Source: Paraburkholderia graminis C4D1M (lineage in GTDB: Bacteria > Pseudomonadota > Gammaproteobacteria > Burkholderiales > Burkholderiaceae). Taken from it: DNA of 64,000 bases. The notes under the pieces were generated by a model, which saw nothing but the letters and a program-made list of their open reading frames with translations, made no database searches and was not told the origin of the DNA. The stretch is from the NCBI RefSeq assembly GCF_000172415.1, contig NZ_ABLD01000018.1, forward strand, positions 80,243 through 144,242, written 5' to 3'. The translations under genes were made by a program, and so were the position numbers. Positions 17,501-24,677 of this stretch are shown here, in pieces (the stretch's first letter is position 1; every line of letters starts with the position of its first letter).

Positions 17501-20194
17501 CTCGCGCAAGGAGCGGTCTTTACGCTGCGCGCCGATTTGATGAGCGTGGAGGCGCGGGCGCTGCTGCAATCGGTCGCGCGTGTCGCGTTGATCGCGCGCC
17601 GCGGTTCGATCGCCGACCAGCTCGCGCGCTTGCCGCAGTCGCTGGGACAGCCATTGGCGCTACGCCGGCAGAAGTCGCCGATGTCGTCGCCATGGCCTGC
17701 GGCGCCTCATCTGCCTCGCGCCCTTTCGCCGGTTGCGTCGAGGCTCGAGTTCTTCAACGGTCTGGGCGGCTTCGATAAAGACGGCCGGGAATACGTGAGC
17801 GTCCTCGTGGCGGGCGCGACCACGCCCGCGCCGTGGATCAACGTGATCGCCAACTCCGGCTTCGGCTTTCAGGTCGCGGCGGAAGGCAGCGGCTACACCT
17901 GGGCCGAAAACAGCCGCGAGAATCAACTCACGCCGTGGTCGAACGACCCCGTCGAAGACCCGGCCGGCGAAGCCATCTATGTGCGCGACGAAGTCACTGG
18001 CGATGTATGGGGCGCCACCGCGTTGCCAATCCGCGACGGCGGGACGTATGTGGCGCGTCACGGGCATGGCTATAGCCGCTTTGAACACGAGGCGAATGGC
18101 ATCGCGCTCGACTTGCTGCAATACGTGCCGCTCGCCGACCCGCTGAAGATTTCGAGGCTGACGTTGCGCAATCTGTCCGGCATGCCGCGCCGTCTGTCCG
18201 TGACGGCGTGGATGGAATGGGTGCTTGGCACATCGCGCGGCGCATCGGGACCCTTCATCGTGACGGAAATCGACTCCACTACCGGCGCGATGCTGGCGCG
18301 CAATCCGTGGAGCATGGGGTTCGCCGGGCGAGTCGCGTTCGCCGACCTGAGCGGCCGGCAGACCTCGTGGACGGCAGACCGCACCGAATTTCTCGGACGC
18401 AACGGACGGACTGCGGCACCCGCCGCGCTGACCGGCAACGCGCCGCTGTCTGGCGCAACCGGCGCGGGCCTCGATCCATGCGCGGCGTTGCAGCGCGTGA
18501 TTGAGCTGGGCGTGGGTGAGACCGTCGAAGTCGTGTCGTTCGTGGGGCAATGCGCGTGCGTCGAAGACGCACGCGCATTGATCGAGCGTTATCGCAAGGC
18601 CGACCTCGACGCCGTCCTCGCCGAGGTGACGACCCAGTGGCAGAACGTGCTCGGCACCGTCCAGGTGAAGACCCCCGACCGCGCGATGGATCTGATGCTA
18701 AACGGCTGGCTGCTGTATCAGACGCTCGCATGTCGTGTCTGGGCACGCTCGGCGTTCTATCAGGCGAGCGGCGCGTATGGCTTTCGCGATCAGTTGCAGG
18801 ACGGCATGGCGTTGACGCTGGCGCAGCCGGACGAGGCCCGGCGACATTTGTTGCGCACTGCGGCGCGGCAGTTCATCGAAGGCGATTTCCAGCACTGGTG
18901 GTTGCCTCAGTCGGGGCAAGGCGTGCGCACGCGGATTTCCGATGACCGCGTCTGGCTCGCGTTCGCGACGGCGACGTACATTGGCTGCGCGGGTGACGTC
19001 GCGATTCTCGACGAGATCGTGCCGTTTCTCGATGGGCCGCCACTGCGACCTGGCGAGCACGATGCGTTCTTCCAGCCGATGGTCGCGGATGAATCAGCGT
19101 CGTTGTTCGAGCATTGTGCGCGGGGCCTGGATCAATGTATGGAACTGACCGGCGAGCACGGTTTGCCTCTGATCGGCACGGGTGACTGGAACGACGGCAT
19201 GAACCGCGTCGGTGCGCACGGCAAGGGAGAAAGCGTTTGGCTTGGCTGGCTCTTATTGCGGACGATCGAATTGTTTGCCCCGCTGGCTGAATCGCGCGAT
19301 GCGGTTTCCGTTGCGCATGCTGCGCGCTGGCGTGCGCATGCGGCCTCGGTGCGCGAGGCGCTGGAGCGTGAAGCATGGGACGGCGAATGGTATCGCCGGG
19401 CGACGTTCGACGATGGCACGTGGCTTGGCTCAAAAGACAGTGACGAGTGCCAGATCGATTCGATCGCGCAGTCGTGGGCGGTGCTGTCCGGCGCGGCAGA
19501 TCCCGCCCGCGCGGCGCTGGCGATGACCTCGCTGGAAAAGCACCTGATCCGTCCGGACGACGGGCTTGCTTTGCTGTTCACGCCGCCATTCGATAAAACG
19601 TCGCACGATCCAGGCTATATCAAGGGCTATCCGCCGGGGCTGCGTGAAAACGGCGGGCAGTATAGCCACGCAGCGATGTGGGCGATCCTCGCGTTCACCA
19701 AAATGCGCGAGGGCAACAAGGCCGCCGCGCTGTTTTCACTGCTTAACCCCGTCAATCATGCGCGTACGCCGACAGAAGTCGACCGCTACAGGGTCGAGCC
19801 CTATGTCGTCGCCGCCGATGTGTATTCCGTGCCGCCGCACGCCGGGCGCGGTGGCTGGACCTGGTACACGGGGTCCGCTGGATGGATGTACCGGGCGGGT
19901 GTCGAGGGCATTCTCGGGATTTGTCGCGAGGGCGGTTTTCTTGTGATCGATCCGTGTATTCCGGACACGTGGCCGGGGTTTGAAGCAACGGTGACGATGG
20001 ATTCGACGCGGTATGAGATTCACGTCGAAGCCGCTGACGAGCTCGATGTGACGCGCGCGGTGCTCGACGGCGCGAGTCTCGAATGTCGTGATGGTCGGGT
20101 GCGCGTGCCGCTCGATGTCGGCTCGCACAAGCTCCTGATTTCGCTTTGTCTCCGCGTAAGGGAAGACGTGAACTCGGGCGCGCAGGTCGCGTGA
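11579..20194 (+). CDS. ndvB: Cyclic beta-1,2-glucan synthase (NdvB/Cgs type)
   Basis: This 2,871-residue inner-membrane polymerase makes and cyclises beta-1,2-glucan from UDP-glucose for the periplasm. Domain order: a soluble N-terminal region, paired membrane segments near 413-475, then a GT84-type glycosyltransferase domain. That domain has the DAD motif (635-637, ITLDADTRLPRD) and QHRW at 782-785. More membrane segments follow to about 1000, then a glycoamylase-like domain (about 1015-1480). Two beta-sandwich modules come next (about 1570 and 2054), followed by a GH94-type (alpha/alpha)6 domain. The GH94 part has FRDQLQD (2402-2408) and GTGDWNDGMNRVG from 2533. The length matches known NdvB/Cgs proteins. 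The start is GTG with a CAGGAA upstream. No exporter (NdvA) gene is adjacent. Confidence 0.95.
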   Translation: MKTILRYVARHRSPSAPWTDTAPVREELFGVERLEQHAESLAAAQPVTKTPPAVLSLHTRLNDNAAVLLAAYRASAEELERGRGVVPAAEWLLDNYHLVEEQIREIRDDLPPGYYRQLPKLAAGPFAGYPRVFGIAWAFVAHTDSHVDPQILRRFISAYQRIQPLTIGELWAVAITLRIVLIENLRRLTDQITAGRSARADADALTDRLLESGSARSALEADISTRSSGLLSELFAAQLAKRLRDQDPRITPALGWLEERLKLQGVSVDEVVQHAQQRQGASNVTVRNVITSMRLISDIDWTELFESVSLVDARLRADSGFATMDFPTRNLYRSAIEQLARGSSFTELEVAGLALESARVAALEAGDGAHAQRAGDPGYHLIAEGRRALERAIGFRAPARLRITRLNVRLGIHGYVATILTLALALLALALWALSTLAPPGTEAWVLALFAVCAFLPVTEVTTALINRAVTWSFGAITLPALELTAGVPSSLRTLVAVPTLLTSEADLREQVERLEVHHLAGAGGDLSFALLADGLDADQEVLPDDAHLLAVAADAIDELNRRYEPGPGGSRFLLLHRRRVFNASENKWMGWERKRGKLHELNRLLRGATDTTFVSIAGRAPQVPPEVRYVITLDADTRLPRDAALRLIGKMAHPLNRPTFSDADQRVVNGYAILQPRVTPSLPVGQEGSLHQRVFSGPGGMDPYAAAVSDVYQDLFGEGSYTGKGIYDVDAFEAALRGRVPENALLSHDLFEGIFARAGLASDVEVVEEVPSRYDVIGKRQHRWTRGDWQLLPWIVGYRGRDRHAMPSIGRFKMLDNLRRSLLAPFMVAALGLCWLMPIDAGMASSLLVLSALAIPAFLPTLFAILPRRSGIHLRNHLDVLAADVRLATLQTVLSTAFLADQAWRMGDAIIRTLIRLFVTHRRLLEWTTAAQSKGSPRLDLRGFYRQMKGGVALGLVLPAGAIAFAPSHWPLVLPFALLWLAAPALALWSSRSPTVARRFAMADADARSLRLIARRTWRFFETFVTPAENMLPPDNFQEDPKPVVAHRTSPTNLGLYLLSAVAARDFGWAGTTETVERLEAAFASMHKLTRFKGHFYNWYGTLDLQVLAPAYVSSVDSGNLAGHLIVLANACEEWPHELLAPAARPGLMDNLQLAREAIDTLPAAGGEHGRQLVAILEEISKQLHGPQAFEALSPSLTRLTEKAAKAARELVPAGGGDSSADLMFWIDALSKSLVEHARDRQQLIAAPELLQARLKSLADTSRAMALEMDFAFLLDPERKLLSIGYSQSDNSLDVNCYDLLASEARLASLFAIAKGDVTTRHWFRLGRAATPVGDGSALISWSGSMFEYLMPSLVMRAPVGSLLEQTSRLVVERQAAYGRSLGIPWGISESAYNARDIEFTYQYSNFGVPGLGLKRGLSENRVIAPYATGLAAMVDPLAARENYARLAALAALGALGRYGFYEALDFTRSRLPENEDVAIVRNFMAHHQGMTIVSIANTLLDAQMRARFHREPMIQASELLLQERMPRNVAVAHPRAEEVKTSATVAGVVPPTVRRLTASAVAGAAPVTHLLSNGRYAVMLTATGAGYSRWRDLAVTRWREDATRDDWGSFIFLRDTQSGHVWSAGAKPADSAADYEEVVFGEDHAEFIRRDGSLTTTMDVLVSGEADGEVRRVSLANSGRRAREIELTSYAEIVLATPAADNAHPAFSRMFVQTEHLAEFGALVATRRLRSHDERQLWAAHFAVVDGEIVAEPQYESDRARFLGRGRNAGTAAAIFDDQPLSNTAGTVLDPVLALRYRVLVPPGKVARVTFWTVVAESRALLLDLVDKHHDRNAFDRAKTLAWTQAQVQLRHLDVEADEAADFQRLAAPVIYADARFRAPSDTIVRGAGPQSGVWPHAISGDLPIVLLRIDDVEDIAQVRQLLRAHEYWRMKRLDVDLVIVNERASSYIQELQGAIETAVRSSQLRPRIGEELAQGAVFTLRADLMSVEARALLQSVARVALIARRGSIADQLARLPQSLGQPLALRRQKSPMSSPWPAAPHLPRALSPVASRLEFFNGLGGFDKDGREYVSVLVAGATTPAPWINVIANSGFGFQVAAEGSGYTWAENSRENQLTPWSNDPVEDPAGEAIYVRDEVTGDVWGATALPIRDGGTYVARHGHGYSRFEHEANGIALDLLQYVPLADPLKISRLTLRNLSGMPRRLSVTAWMEWVLGTSRGASGPFIVTEIDSTTGAMLARNPWSMGFAGRVAFADLSGRQTSWTADRTEFLGRNGRTAAPAALTGNAPLSGATGAGLDPCAALQRVIELGVGETVEVVSFVGQCACVEDARALIERYRKADLDAVLAEVTTQWQNVLGTVQVKTPDRAMDLMLNGWLLYQTLACRVWARSAFYQASGAYGFRDQLQDGMALTLAQPDEARRHLLRTAARQFIEGDFQHWWLPQSGQGVRTRISDDRVWLAFATATYIGCAGDVAILDEIVPFLDGPPLRPGEHDAFFQPMVADESASLFEHCARGLDQCMELTGEHGLPLIGTGDWNDGMNRVGAHGKGESVWLGWLLLRTIELFAPLAESRDAVSVAHAARWRAHAASVREALEREAWDGEWYRRATFDDGTWLGSKDSDECQIDSIAQSWAVLSGAADPARAALAMTSLEKHLIRPDDGLALLFTPPFDKTSHDPGYIKGYPPGLRENGGQYSHAAMWAILAFTKMREGNKAAALFSLLNPVNHARTPTEVDRYRVEPYVVAADVYSVPPHAGRGGWTWYTGSAGWMYRAGVEGILGICREGGFLVIDPCIPDTWPGFEATVTMDSTRYEIHVEAADELDVTRAVLDGASLECRDGRVRVPLDVGSHKLLISLCLRVREDVNSGAQVA

Positions 20195-20272
20195 CGAAGC
20201 ACGCATCGTGCTCCGAAAGGAAAACAGGAGACGAATAGTGGTAATGACAGGCAAATCCGACCGGAGCAAACG

Positions 20273-20734
20273 ATGTTGGCATGGCACTACACCACGGGAC
20301 AAAAGTTCCGGCAGATCAGCGCAAGCGGGATGCTCATCCCTGGCGGCATCGGGGCCGAGCCCACCGGGACGCCTGTACTGTGGTTTTCGCGTAATCAGCA
20401 TTGGGAGCAAACCGCCGGCGACGAGTGCCATGAGACTGGGCAATCGGTGCGCCGTCTGACGATGCGTGAAACTTACGTGGCGAGCGGCGGACTCGCGCGG
20501 TATGGATGCGATGTAAAACGCCTGTACGCCGGCGAAGTGCTGCGGCGAAAAGCACAGATGACCCACGAGGTCTGGGCGGCCTTGTATGCCGTTGGGAAAT
20601 TGCAGCAGGCGTATCCTGCCGCGTGGTGCGGCTCGGTTGACTCAATGCCGGTTGATGGCATGGTAGTGCACGTGTTGAGCGAATCATTCAAATGGCAGCG
20701 CTTCGAAGCATGCCAGCCGATTGTCCGTCATTGA
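20273..20734 (+). CDS. Hypothetical protein with HYTTG N-terminus (153 aa)
   Basis: The ATG at 20273 has GGAG 7 nt upstream. The protein opens MLAWHYTTGQKFRQISASG and soon has PVLWFSRNQHWEQTA. A conserved-looking N-terminal His-Tyr-Thr and a later WFSRN recall the sugar-binding edge of ADP-ribosyltransferase-like folds, but I cannot identify an active-site glutamate with confidence and treat this as speculation. It is soluble with no signal peptide and lies 78 bp after the glucan synthase gene. A role linked to that gene is not implied. Confidence 0.6.
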   Translation: MLAWHYTTGQKFRQISASGMLIPGGIGAEPTGTPVLWFSRNQHWEQTAGDECHETGQSVRRLTMRETYVASGGLARYGCDVKRLYAGEVLRRKAQMTHEVWAALYAVGKLQQAYPAAWCGSVDSMPVDGMVVHVLSESFKWQRFEACQPIVRH

Positions 20735-20939
20735 TAATCGGGCTTTCTGGACCTGCATGAGCAGGTCGTCCCGGCGATGCAGGCGCGACGCACGCTTTCC
20801 TTTCACACTGTCACGATTTAGTTTGCTTTTCGACGGCCATGAGCGCATGGTGAAGATCCAGATGTACCTGACGGCCCTTTTTCGCATCCGGACAGGTATC
20901 GGTTCATGACGGTCAGTATCGCTTAAGGAGCGCGCGATC

Positions 20940-21212
20940 ATGACCATCTCCACTATCGAATACAGAGAGTACGAGCTATGTACGTACTCTCACCACGCAT
21001 TCCTTCTGCATCGTGATCCGTATGCCAAAGGACCCAGGCAGTTCTCATCGTTCGTACGCTATGACGTACCGCATGCGAGTCAGCACGCAGCTGAGTGGAG
21101 CAGGTCATGCAATATCCGCTTTATGTGCACCGTGATGGAACTGCCGGCTTTCGCGCCAGTTTTCCCGATCTTCCCCGAGCAGTTGCGAGCGGCGATTCGT
21201 TCGATAAGCTGA
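20940..21212 (+). CDS. Small ORF with strong ribosome binding site, probably truncated (90 aa)
   Basis: AAGGAG lies 9 nt before the ATG at 20940, a strong initiation context. The first 40 or so residues (MTISTIEYREYELCTYSHHA and on to FSSFVRYD) look protein-like. The rest overlaps the HicB-like gene in another frame and reads as shadow sequence. The likely history is a gene whose 3-prime part was replaced or lost. No function can be assigned. Confidence 0.35.
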   Translation: MTISTIEYREYELCTYSHHAFLLHRDPYAKGPRQFSSFVRYDVPHASQHAAEWSRSCNIRFMCTVMELPAFAPVFPIFPEQLRAAIRSIS

Positions 21213-21520
21213 AACGCAACGCGCAAGAGGTTGTCGAACTGATGTATGACCGCAGCGAGCAACTCATACCCGCTCCAACCTGCAGTACATCCGAATTGCA
21301 ATCGCTCGACATGGACGATGGGCAAGGGATCTGGATGTTCGTCGAGATCAACCTGACGCGGGTTACCTCGAAAGCTGTGAGCGTTCAATTCAGTCTGCCC
21401 GAGAGTCTGCTGCAGCGAGTGGATGCTGCAGCAAAAGAGCGACACTCGACGCGCTCCATGTTCTTTACGCTGGCTGCCGTGCACGAACTTGGAAACCGGG
21501 GCGAAGGGCAATTGTCCTAA
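21107..21520 (+). CDS. HicB-family antitoxin-like protein, orphan (137 aa)
   Basis: The N-terminal part (MQYPLYVHRDGTAGFRASFP and DRSEQLIPAP) is a HicB-like partial RNase H fold. The C-terminal part (VSVQFSLPESLLQRVDAAA) is a ribbon-helix-helix-type DNA-binding segment. In complete type II systems HicB neutralises the HicA mRNA interferase and represses the operon. No HicA-sized gene is visible on either side, so this is a solitary HicB-like regulator or the survivor of a lost pair. The start at 21107 is favoured by the GGAG just upstream and by the MQYPLYVH opening. Confidence 0.8.
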   Translation: MQYPLYVHRDGTAGFRASFPDLPRAVASGDSFDKLKRNAQEVVELMYDRSEQLIPAPTCSTSELQSLDMDDGQGIWMFVEINLTRVTSKAVSVQFSLPESLLQRVDAAAKERHSTRSMFFTLAAVHELGNRGEGQLS

Positions 21521-21680
21521 ATGCCGGTTTTACGGTGGGTGTTCGCGGACGGCTTCCATCGCGCGCCACGACCGCGTCAGCATTCAAAACCCGACCTTGC
21601 GATGGGTCGCATCGTCCCGCTATCGGGGCGACGCCGACCACCTGATGGCGAACCAGTTTTTTCCATAGCAGGAGTGCATC

Positions 21681-21887
21681 ATGATCGATGACCAGGTAAA
21701 TGCCGAAGAACTGGCAGAAAGCAGGAAACAGAGAGAGGCCGCGGCGAATGCGACGGATGATGGTATGCCAGTGGCCCCCGAAGATGAAAAGCGGGTTGTC
21801 GACGGCACTCAATACAGAGGGCCGAAGCAGTGGATCCGGCACGCAAGGAAATTGCTGGGTGCTGGAGGCGGCTTTATGCGACCTTGA
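21681..21887 (+). CDS. Small hypothetical protein (68 aa)
   Basis: An AGGAG precedes the ATG at 21681 by 8 nt. The product is acidic and hydrophilic in its first two thirds (DDQVNAEELAESRKQREAAA) and basic near the end (GPKQWIRHARKLLGAGGG). No membrane segment or known motif is seen. Start context and codon bias support a real gene of unknown function. Confidence 0.5.
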   Translation: MIDDQVNAEELAESRKQREAAANATDDGMPVAPEDEKRVVDGTQYRGPKQWIRHARKLLGAGGGFMRP

Positions 21888-22032
21888 TTTCGACTTGAAG
21901 CCATGCGCGTAAAGCCATCAATGGCTCGTGTGAGACGTTCCGGACGCCTCACACGCTGGTACGGGAGCGCGCAGAGCGCGCGGCCCATAAAGATCTGATC
22001 CGCGACACCGAATCACCTTTGCAAGGATCCTG

Positions 22033-22269
22033 ATGTCGCGCTACCAATTCGAAGGAGATCTGGCGCATCTCGAACGGATCATTCCGTTACTTGTGCACGG
22101 AAATCCCCTGGCGCTAGCGTACTGGCAGCGTCGAGTCTCGTCGCTATCGCAGCAGCAGAGTCTGCTTCCTGACGGCACCAGGCGCGTAACCCGACTGCTT
22201 AACGTATTCAATGAAGTCGAGCGCGCATTGATATCAGGCAAGGCCACCGCCCGACGGTCGCCGGGATGA
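22033..22269 (+). CDS. Small hypothetical protein (78 aa)
   Basis: AAGGA lies 8 nt before the ATG at 22033. The predicted product (MSRYQFEGDLAHLERIIPLL, AYWQRRVSSLSQQQSLLPDG and RLLNVFNEVERALI) is helical with regular hydrophobic spacing and no membrane segment. I recognise no named family. It follows the previous small gene by 145 bp. Confidence 0.55.
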   Translation: MSRYQFEGDLAHLERIIPLLVHGNPLALAYWQRRVSSLSQQQSLLPDGTRRVTRLLNVFNEVERALISGKATARRSPG

Positions 22270-22468
22270 GCCGCTATGCGTCAGAAATAAATCGGAGAGG
22301 GGGCGAGCCGGCACATGCCCGGGCGCTGCAGTTCCGGCCGGCGCATATCTTGGTACGGGTCTTATTCCAGGCGGGACGTGGGCGAACTATGGCGTCGAAA
22401 CCATGCGCGCTTCCTGCACGAAGCCGGTGTTCACAGATGAGGAAACATTCTCGCGACAGGGCTGTAGA

Positions 22469-22717
22469 TCATGAAATCGAATACCGGTTCTGCGGGCCGC
22501 CGACATACTGCCTGTTTGCGATTTCGAGAACCTTTTCACGAAACTCGTCAAAGGCACCAAGCAGCGAACGCTCGTCGGACCCAACGCCAGGTTGCAGATT
22601 TCTGAGCATTGCGTCGTCGATCATGAAGGTGATCTCGCGCGAATCGTCGTACCCCCAGAAACACACGCAATGTCGGGCGGCATCGTAGCTACGGCTGGGG
22701 TTGGGAAATTTAAGCAC
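22469..22717 (-). CDS. DUF1488-family protein (82 aa)
   Basis: The sequence contains the typical DUF1488 pattern: FPNPSRSYDAARHCVCFWGY near the start, then VCFWGYDDSREITFMIDD, then a central acidic turn and a C-terminal helix (AFDEFREKVLEIANRQYVGG). These are small proteins of unknown role, common in Burkholderiaceae. The start is taken as the GTG at 22717, reading VLKFPNPSRSYD, because it gives the family length and follows the stop of the upstream small gene by 5 nt; a GTG at 22756 would give 95 residues. The two genes probably form a small operon. Confidence 0.75.
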   Translation of the reverse strand: MLKFPNPSRSYDAARHCVCFWGYDDSREITFMIDDAMLRNLQPGVGSDERSLLGAFDEFREKVLEIANRQYVGGPQNRYSIS

Positions 22718-22722
22718 CGCGA

Positions 22723-22914
22723 TCAGTCTTTCTCGTACACGGCCGAGTAGCGCCACTTAGTGGCGTTGGAGTCGATCGTGGCGTAACTGGCGCGTCTTTT
22801 CTCTGCTCTCAGAGCATCCGCTGCGTCGAGTATATGAGCACGCGTCCTGCATTCGGCGGCGTACTCGTTCTCCCTGCCAATTGCAGCAGAAGCGGGCTTG
22901 AATTGCGATCGCAT
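22723..22914 (-). CDS. Small hypothetical protein upstream of DUF1488 gene (63 aa)
   Basis: AGGAG lies 7 nt before the ATG at 22914. The product begins MRSQFKPASAAIGRENEYAA and is hydrophilic, helical and rich in Ala/Arg, ending NATKWRYSAVYEKD. Its stop is 5 nt before the GTG of the DUF1488 gene, which suggests translational coupling. The function is unknown. Confidence 0.5.
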   Translation of the reverse strand: MRSQFKPASAAIGRENEYAAECRTRAHILDAADALRAEKRRASYATIDSNATKWRYSAVYEKD

Positions 22915-23059
22915 GATGGGGCTCCTAAGCTGGAGGTCGCTCATGGACGACCGGTCTACCCACTGTATACCCTTTGGCTGGCATCGACGTCTTTATTTAC
23001 CTGCATCCCTGGAGTTCAGTTTTCCGAAACGTTATGCAGGTCCGCATAGAAAAATTCGC

Positions 23060-23322
23060 TCGGACTGAGAGCGCCAGTCGATACCGTTCGTATTGACCGG
23101 CTGCTCAGCGGTTGGTAGCGCGGTCATGCTCCCAAAAAAACGAAAAGTGCAGGCTGATGATTTCACTGGCAGCATCGCCCGTGAAGCGTTGGCGCCGGCA
23201 TTCCACGTTCTGATGAAACCGTCCGGGTCCAGCACGAAAATTGCGCACTTCCTGTTACCTGCGACGAGAAGCTGAAAAGGCTGTTCTTCAGAAACTTCCC
23301 CGGTCCGTGTGCAATTTGTCAT
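23060..23322 (-). pseudogene. PAS-domain fragment of a sensor protein, frameshifted
   Basis: The minus strand reads FQLLVAGNRKCAIFVLDPDG and FIRTWNAGA, the typical opening of a PAS sensor domain. It then shifts frame to RFTGDAASEIISLHFSFFW and reaches a stop. This matches the consensus order of WNAGAERI.GY...EIIG.HFS.FY across the frames. No histidine kinase, GGDEF or other output domain follows, so it is an isolated decayed fragment of a longer sensor gene. Confidence 0.7.
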
Positions 23323-23499
23323 AGCGTTTGAATGCAGCGCGCTGATGGCGGTTCGTCCCAATGGCCTTGTGCGGGCCTACCTCCAGGCATGGTACGCGTT
23401 CAAGTTGTGCGGGCCGCTATTGGCGTCCCAAGCGGTGCAGGTCCGGGGCCAGCAGTGGGCTGGCCCCTCCATCCCAACGAAAACACCTGGAAGACGATC

Positions 23500-23952
23500 A
23501 TGATCGAGCGACTGGTTGACGTAATAGACCGCAGCGGCACTGTGCTGCACACATACCCGATTACGCTGGGCGAGTCGGGCAACGCCGACGACTCCGAATA
23601 CCTGGCCAAGGCGCTGGAAGCAGCAGCGCACAGCCGGCTTGTGCCGGACGCTGAACTCGGTACCCTGACGGCCAGGATGCACACGAGCCGGGGCGGTCAG
23701 ATGGCTCCCTACGGCGATGACTTCTTGAGGGACTCGGAAACGAAATCGGGCCTGGAGCAGGCTGTTCGGGAACGCGCCTATCTGCTCTGGGAGAAAGACG
23801 GGCGCCCTGAAGGGCGTGCGGAAGAATACTGGCATCGCGCTCTCGACCAGCATCTTCGGGAGCGCGCCTACGTTCTGTGGCAGCAGGAAGGAAGTCCCGA
23901 GGGGCGACAGGATGAGTATTGGCGTCGGCTTGTGGATTTCCAGGCTCAGTGA
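23500..23952 (+). CDS. DUF2934-containing protein with duplicated motif (150 aa)
   Basis: From the ATG at 23500, with TGGAAGA upstream, the 150-residue product has an N-terminal beta-rich segment (MIERLVDVIDRSGTVLHTYP). The C-terminal half contains two near-identical DUF2934 units: VRERAYLLWEKDGRPEGRAE then LRERAYVLWQQEGSPEGRQD, each followed by EYWHR or EYWRR. DUF2934 is a short helical motif of unknown function, usually single. The tandem pair is 29 residues apart, pointing to an internal duplication. Confidence 0.75.
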   Translation: MIERLVDVIDRSGTVLHTYPITLGESGNADDSEYLAKALEAAAHSRLVPDAELGTLTARMHTSRGGQMAPYGDDFLRDSETKSGLEQAVRERAYLLWEKDGRPEGRAEEYWHRALDQHLRERAYVLWQQEGSPEGRQDEYWRRLVDFQAQ

Positions 23953-24677
23953 TTCCGATCACCTTGGACCGTCCGGTGCGTAGCGAAAAGGAGAACCGAG
24001 GCGGCATGCGCAGACATCCCCTTCGATCAGGTCGGGCGGATCGGTCTTCTTGCATCGCCGAACCATTGATATCGATCGCCACGGCGGCCTCTCGCTGCGG
24101 GTGCGTGTGAGCGCCGCGGCGACAACGGGGAAAGGCTGACATAAGAGTCGAGGCCGCTAACAGTGGCCGACACTCGAACGGCTGCAACGACCCCGATGAC
24201 CCGCCGACCAAAATGACCGTCAGAATGGCCGTTATAGCTTGAAAGCGCCCTTCGGGTAAGCACGGGCCCGACGACCGCTTCGGGTCCGAAAGCACGCGTT
24301 CGCTGACATCCGGACCCTGCATTGGGCCAATTGATACACGAACGGCAGGGGCCCGATCTACAACTGCCTCACGGACATCGTCACCTGAGTTCCGGCAATG
24401 GCCGAACTGATGTCCCCGAAAAGTTCGCCTCGACGATCGGACCGCTCCATTACGTGCCTTTGATCTCGTGACCGCGCGATAGGCGGCAGCCCGTCGGGGG
24501 CGCCTGCGAAATTGCGCCCTGACACCATTGTCCGGCATGGGTCTGCCCGGTCCGGGCTATACCTGATTACCTGATGGAACTGTCGGTATCGGAAACGGTA
24601 CTGACATGTCCTCCTGAGCCGCTCGCCGTTTCGCTACACTGCGCATTTTCGCCGACAAACTTGCCAGGAGGATGCGC
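23953..24677. other. 725-bp stretch without a recognisable gene
   Basis: Long minus-strand frames cross this stretch but their translations are compositionally biased and extend antisense into the DUF2934 gene, so they are shadows. I see no known protein blocks, transposase motif or repeat array. The final part contains the promoter region of the following LysR gene. Confidence 0.45.

Noticed and set aside
20198..20212. A 6-bp hairpin (AGCACG-CAT-CGTGCT) after the glucan synthase stop as a terminator
   Set aside because: The stem is short and no T run follows.
23561..24538. A 325-codon minus-strand frame opposite the DUF2934 gene and the following stretch
   Set aside because: The translation is low-complexity and no start signal or family match is seen.
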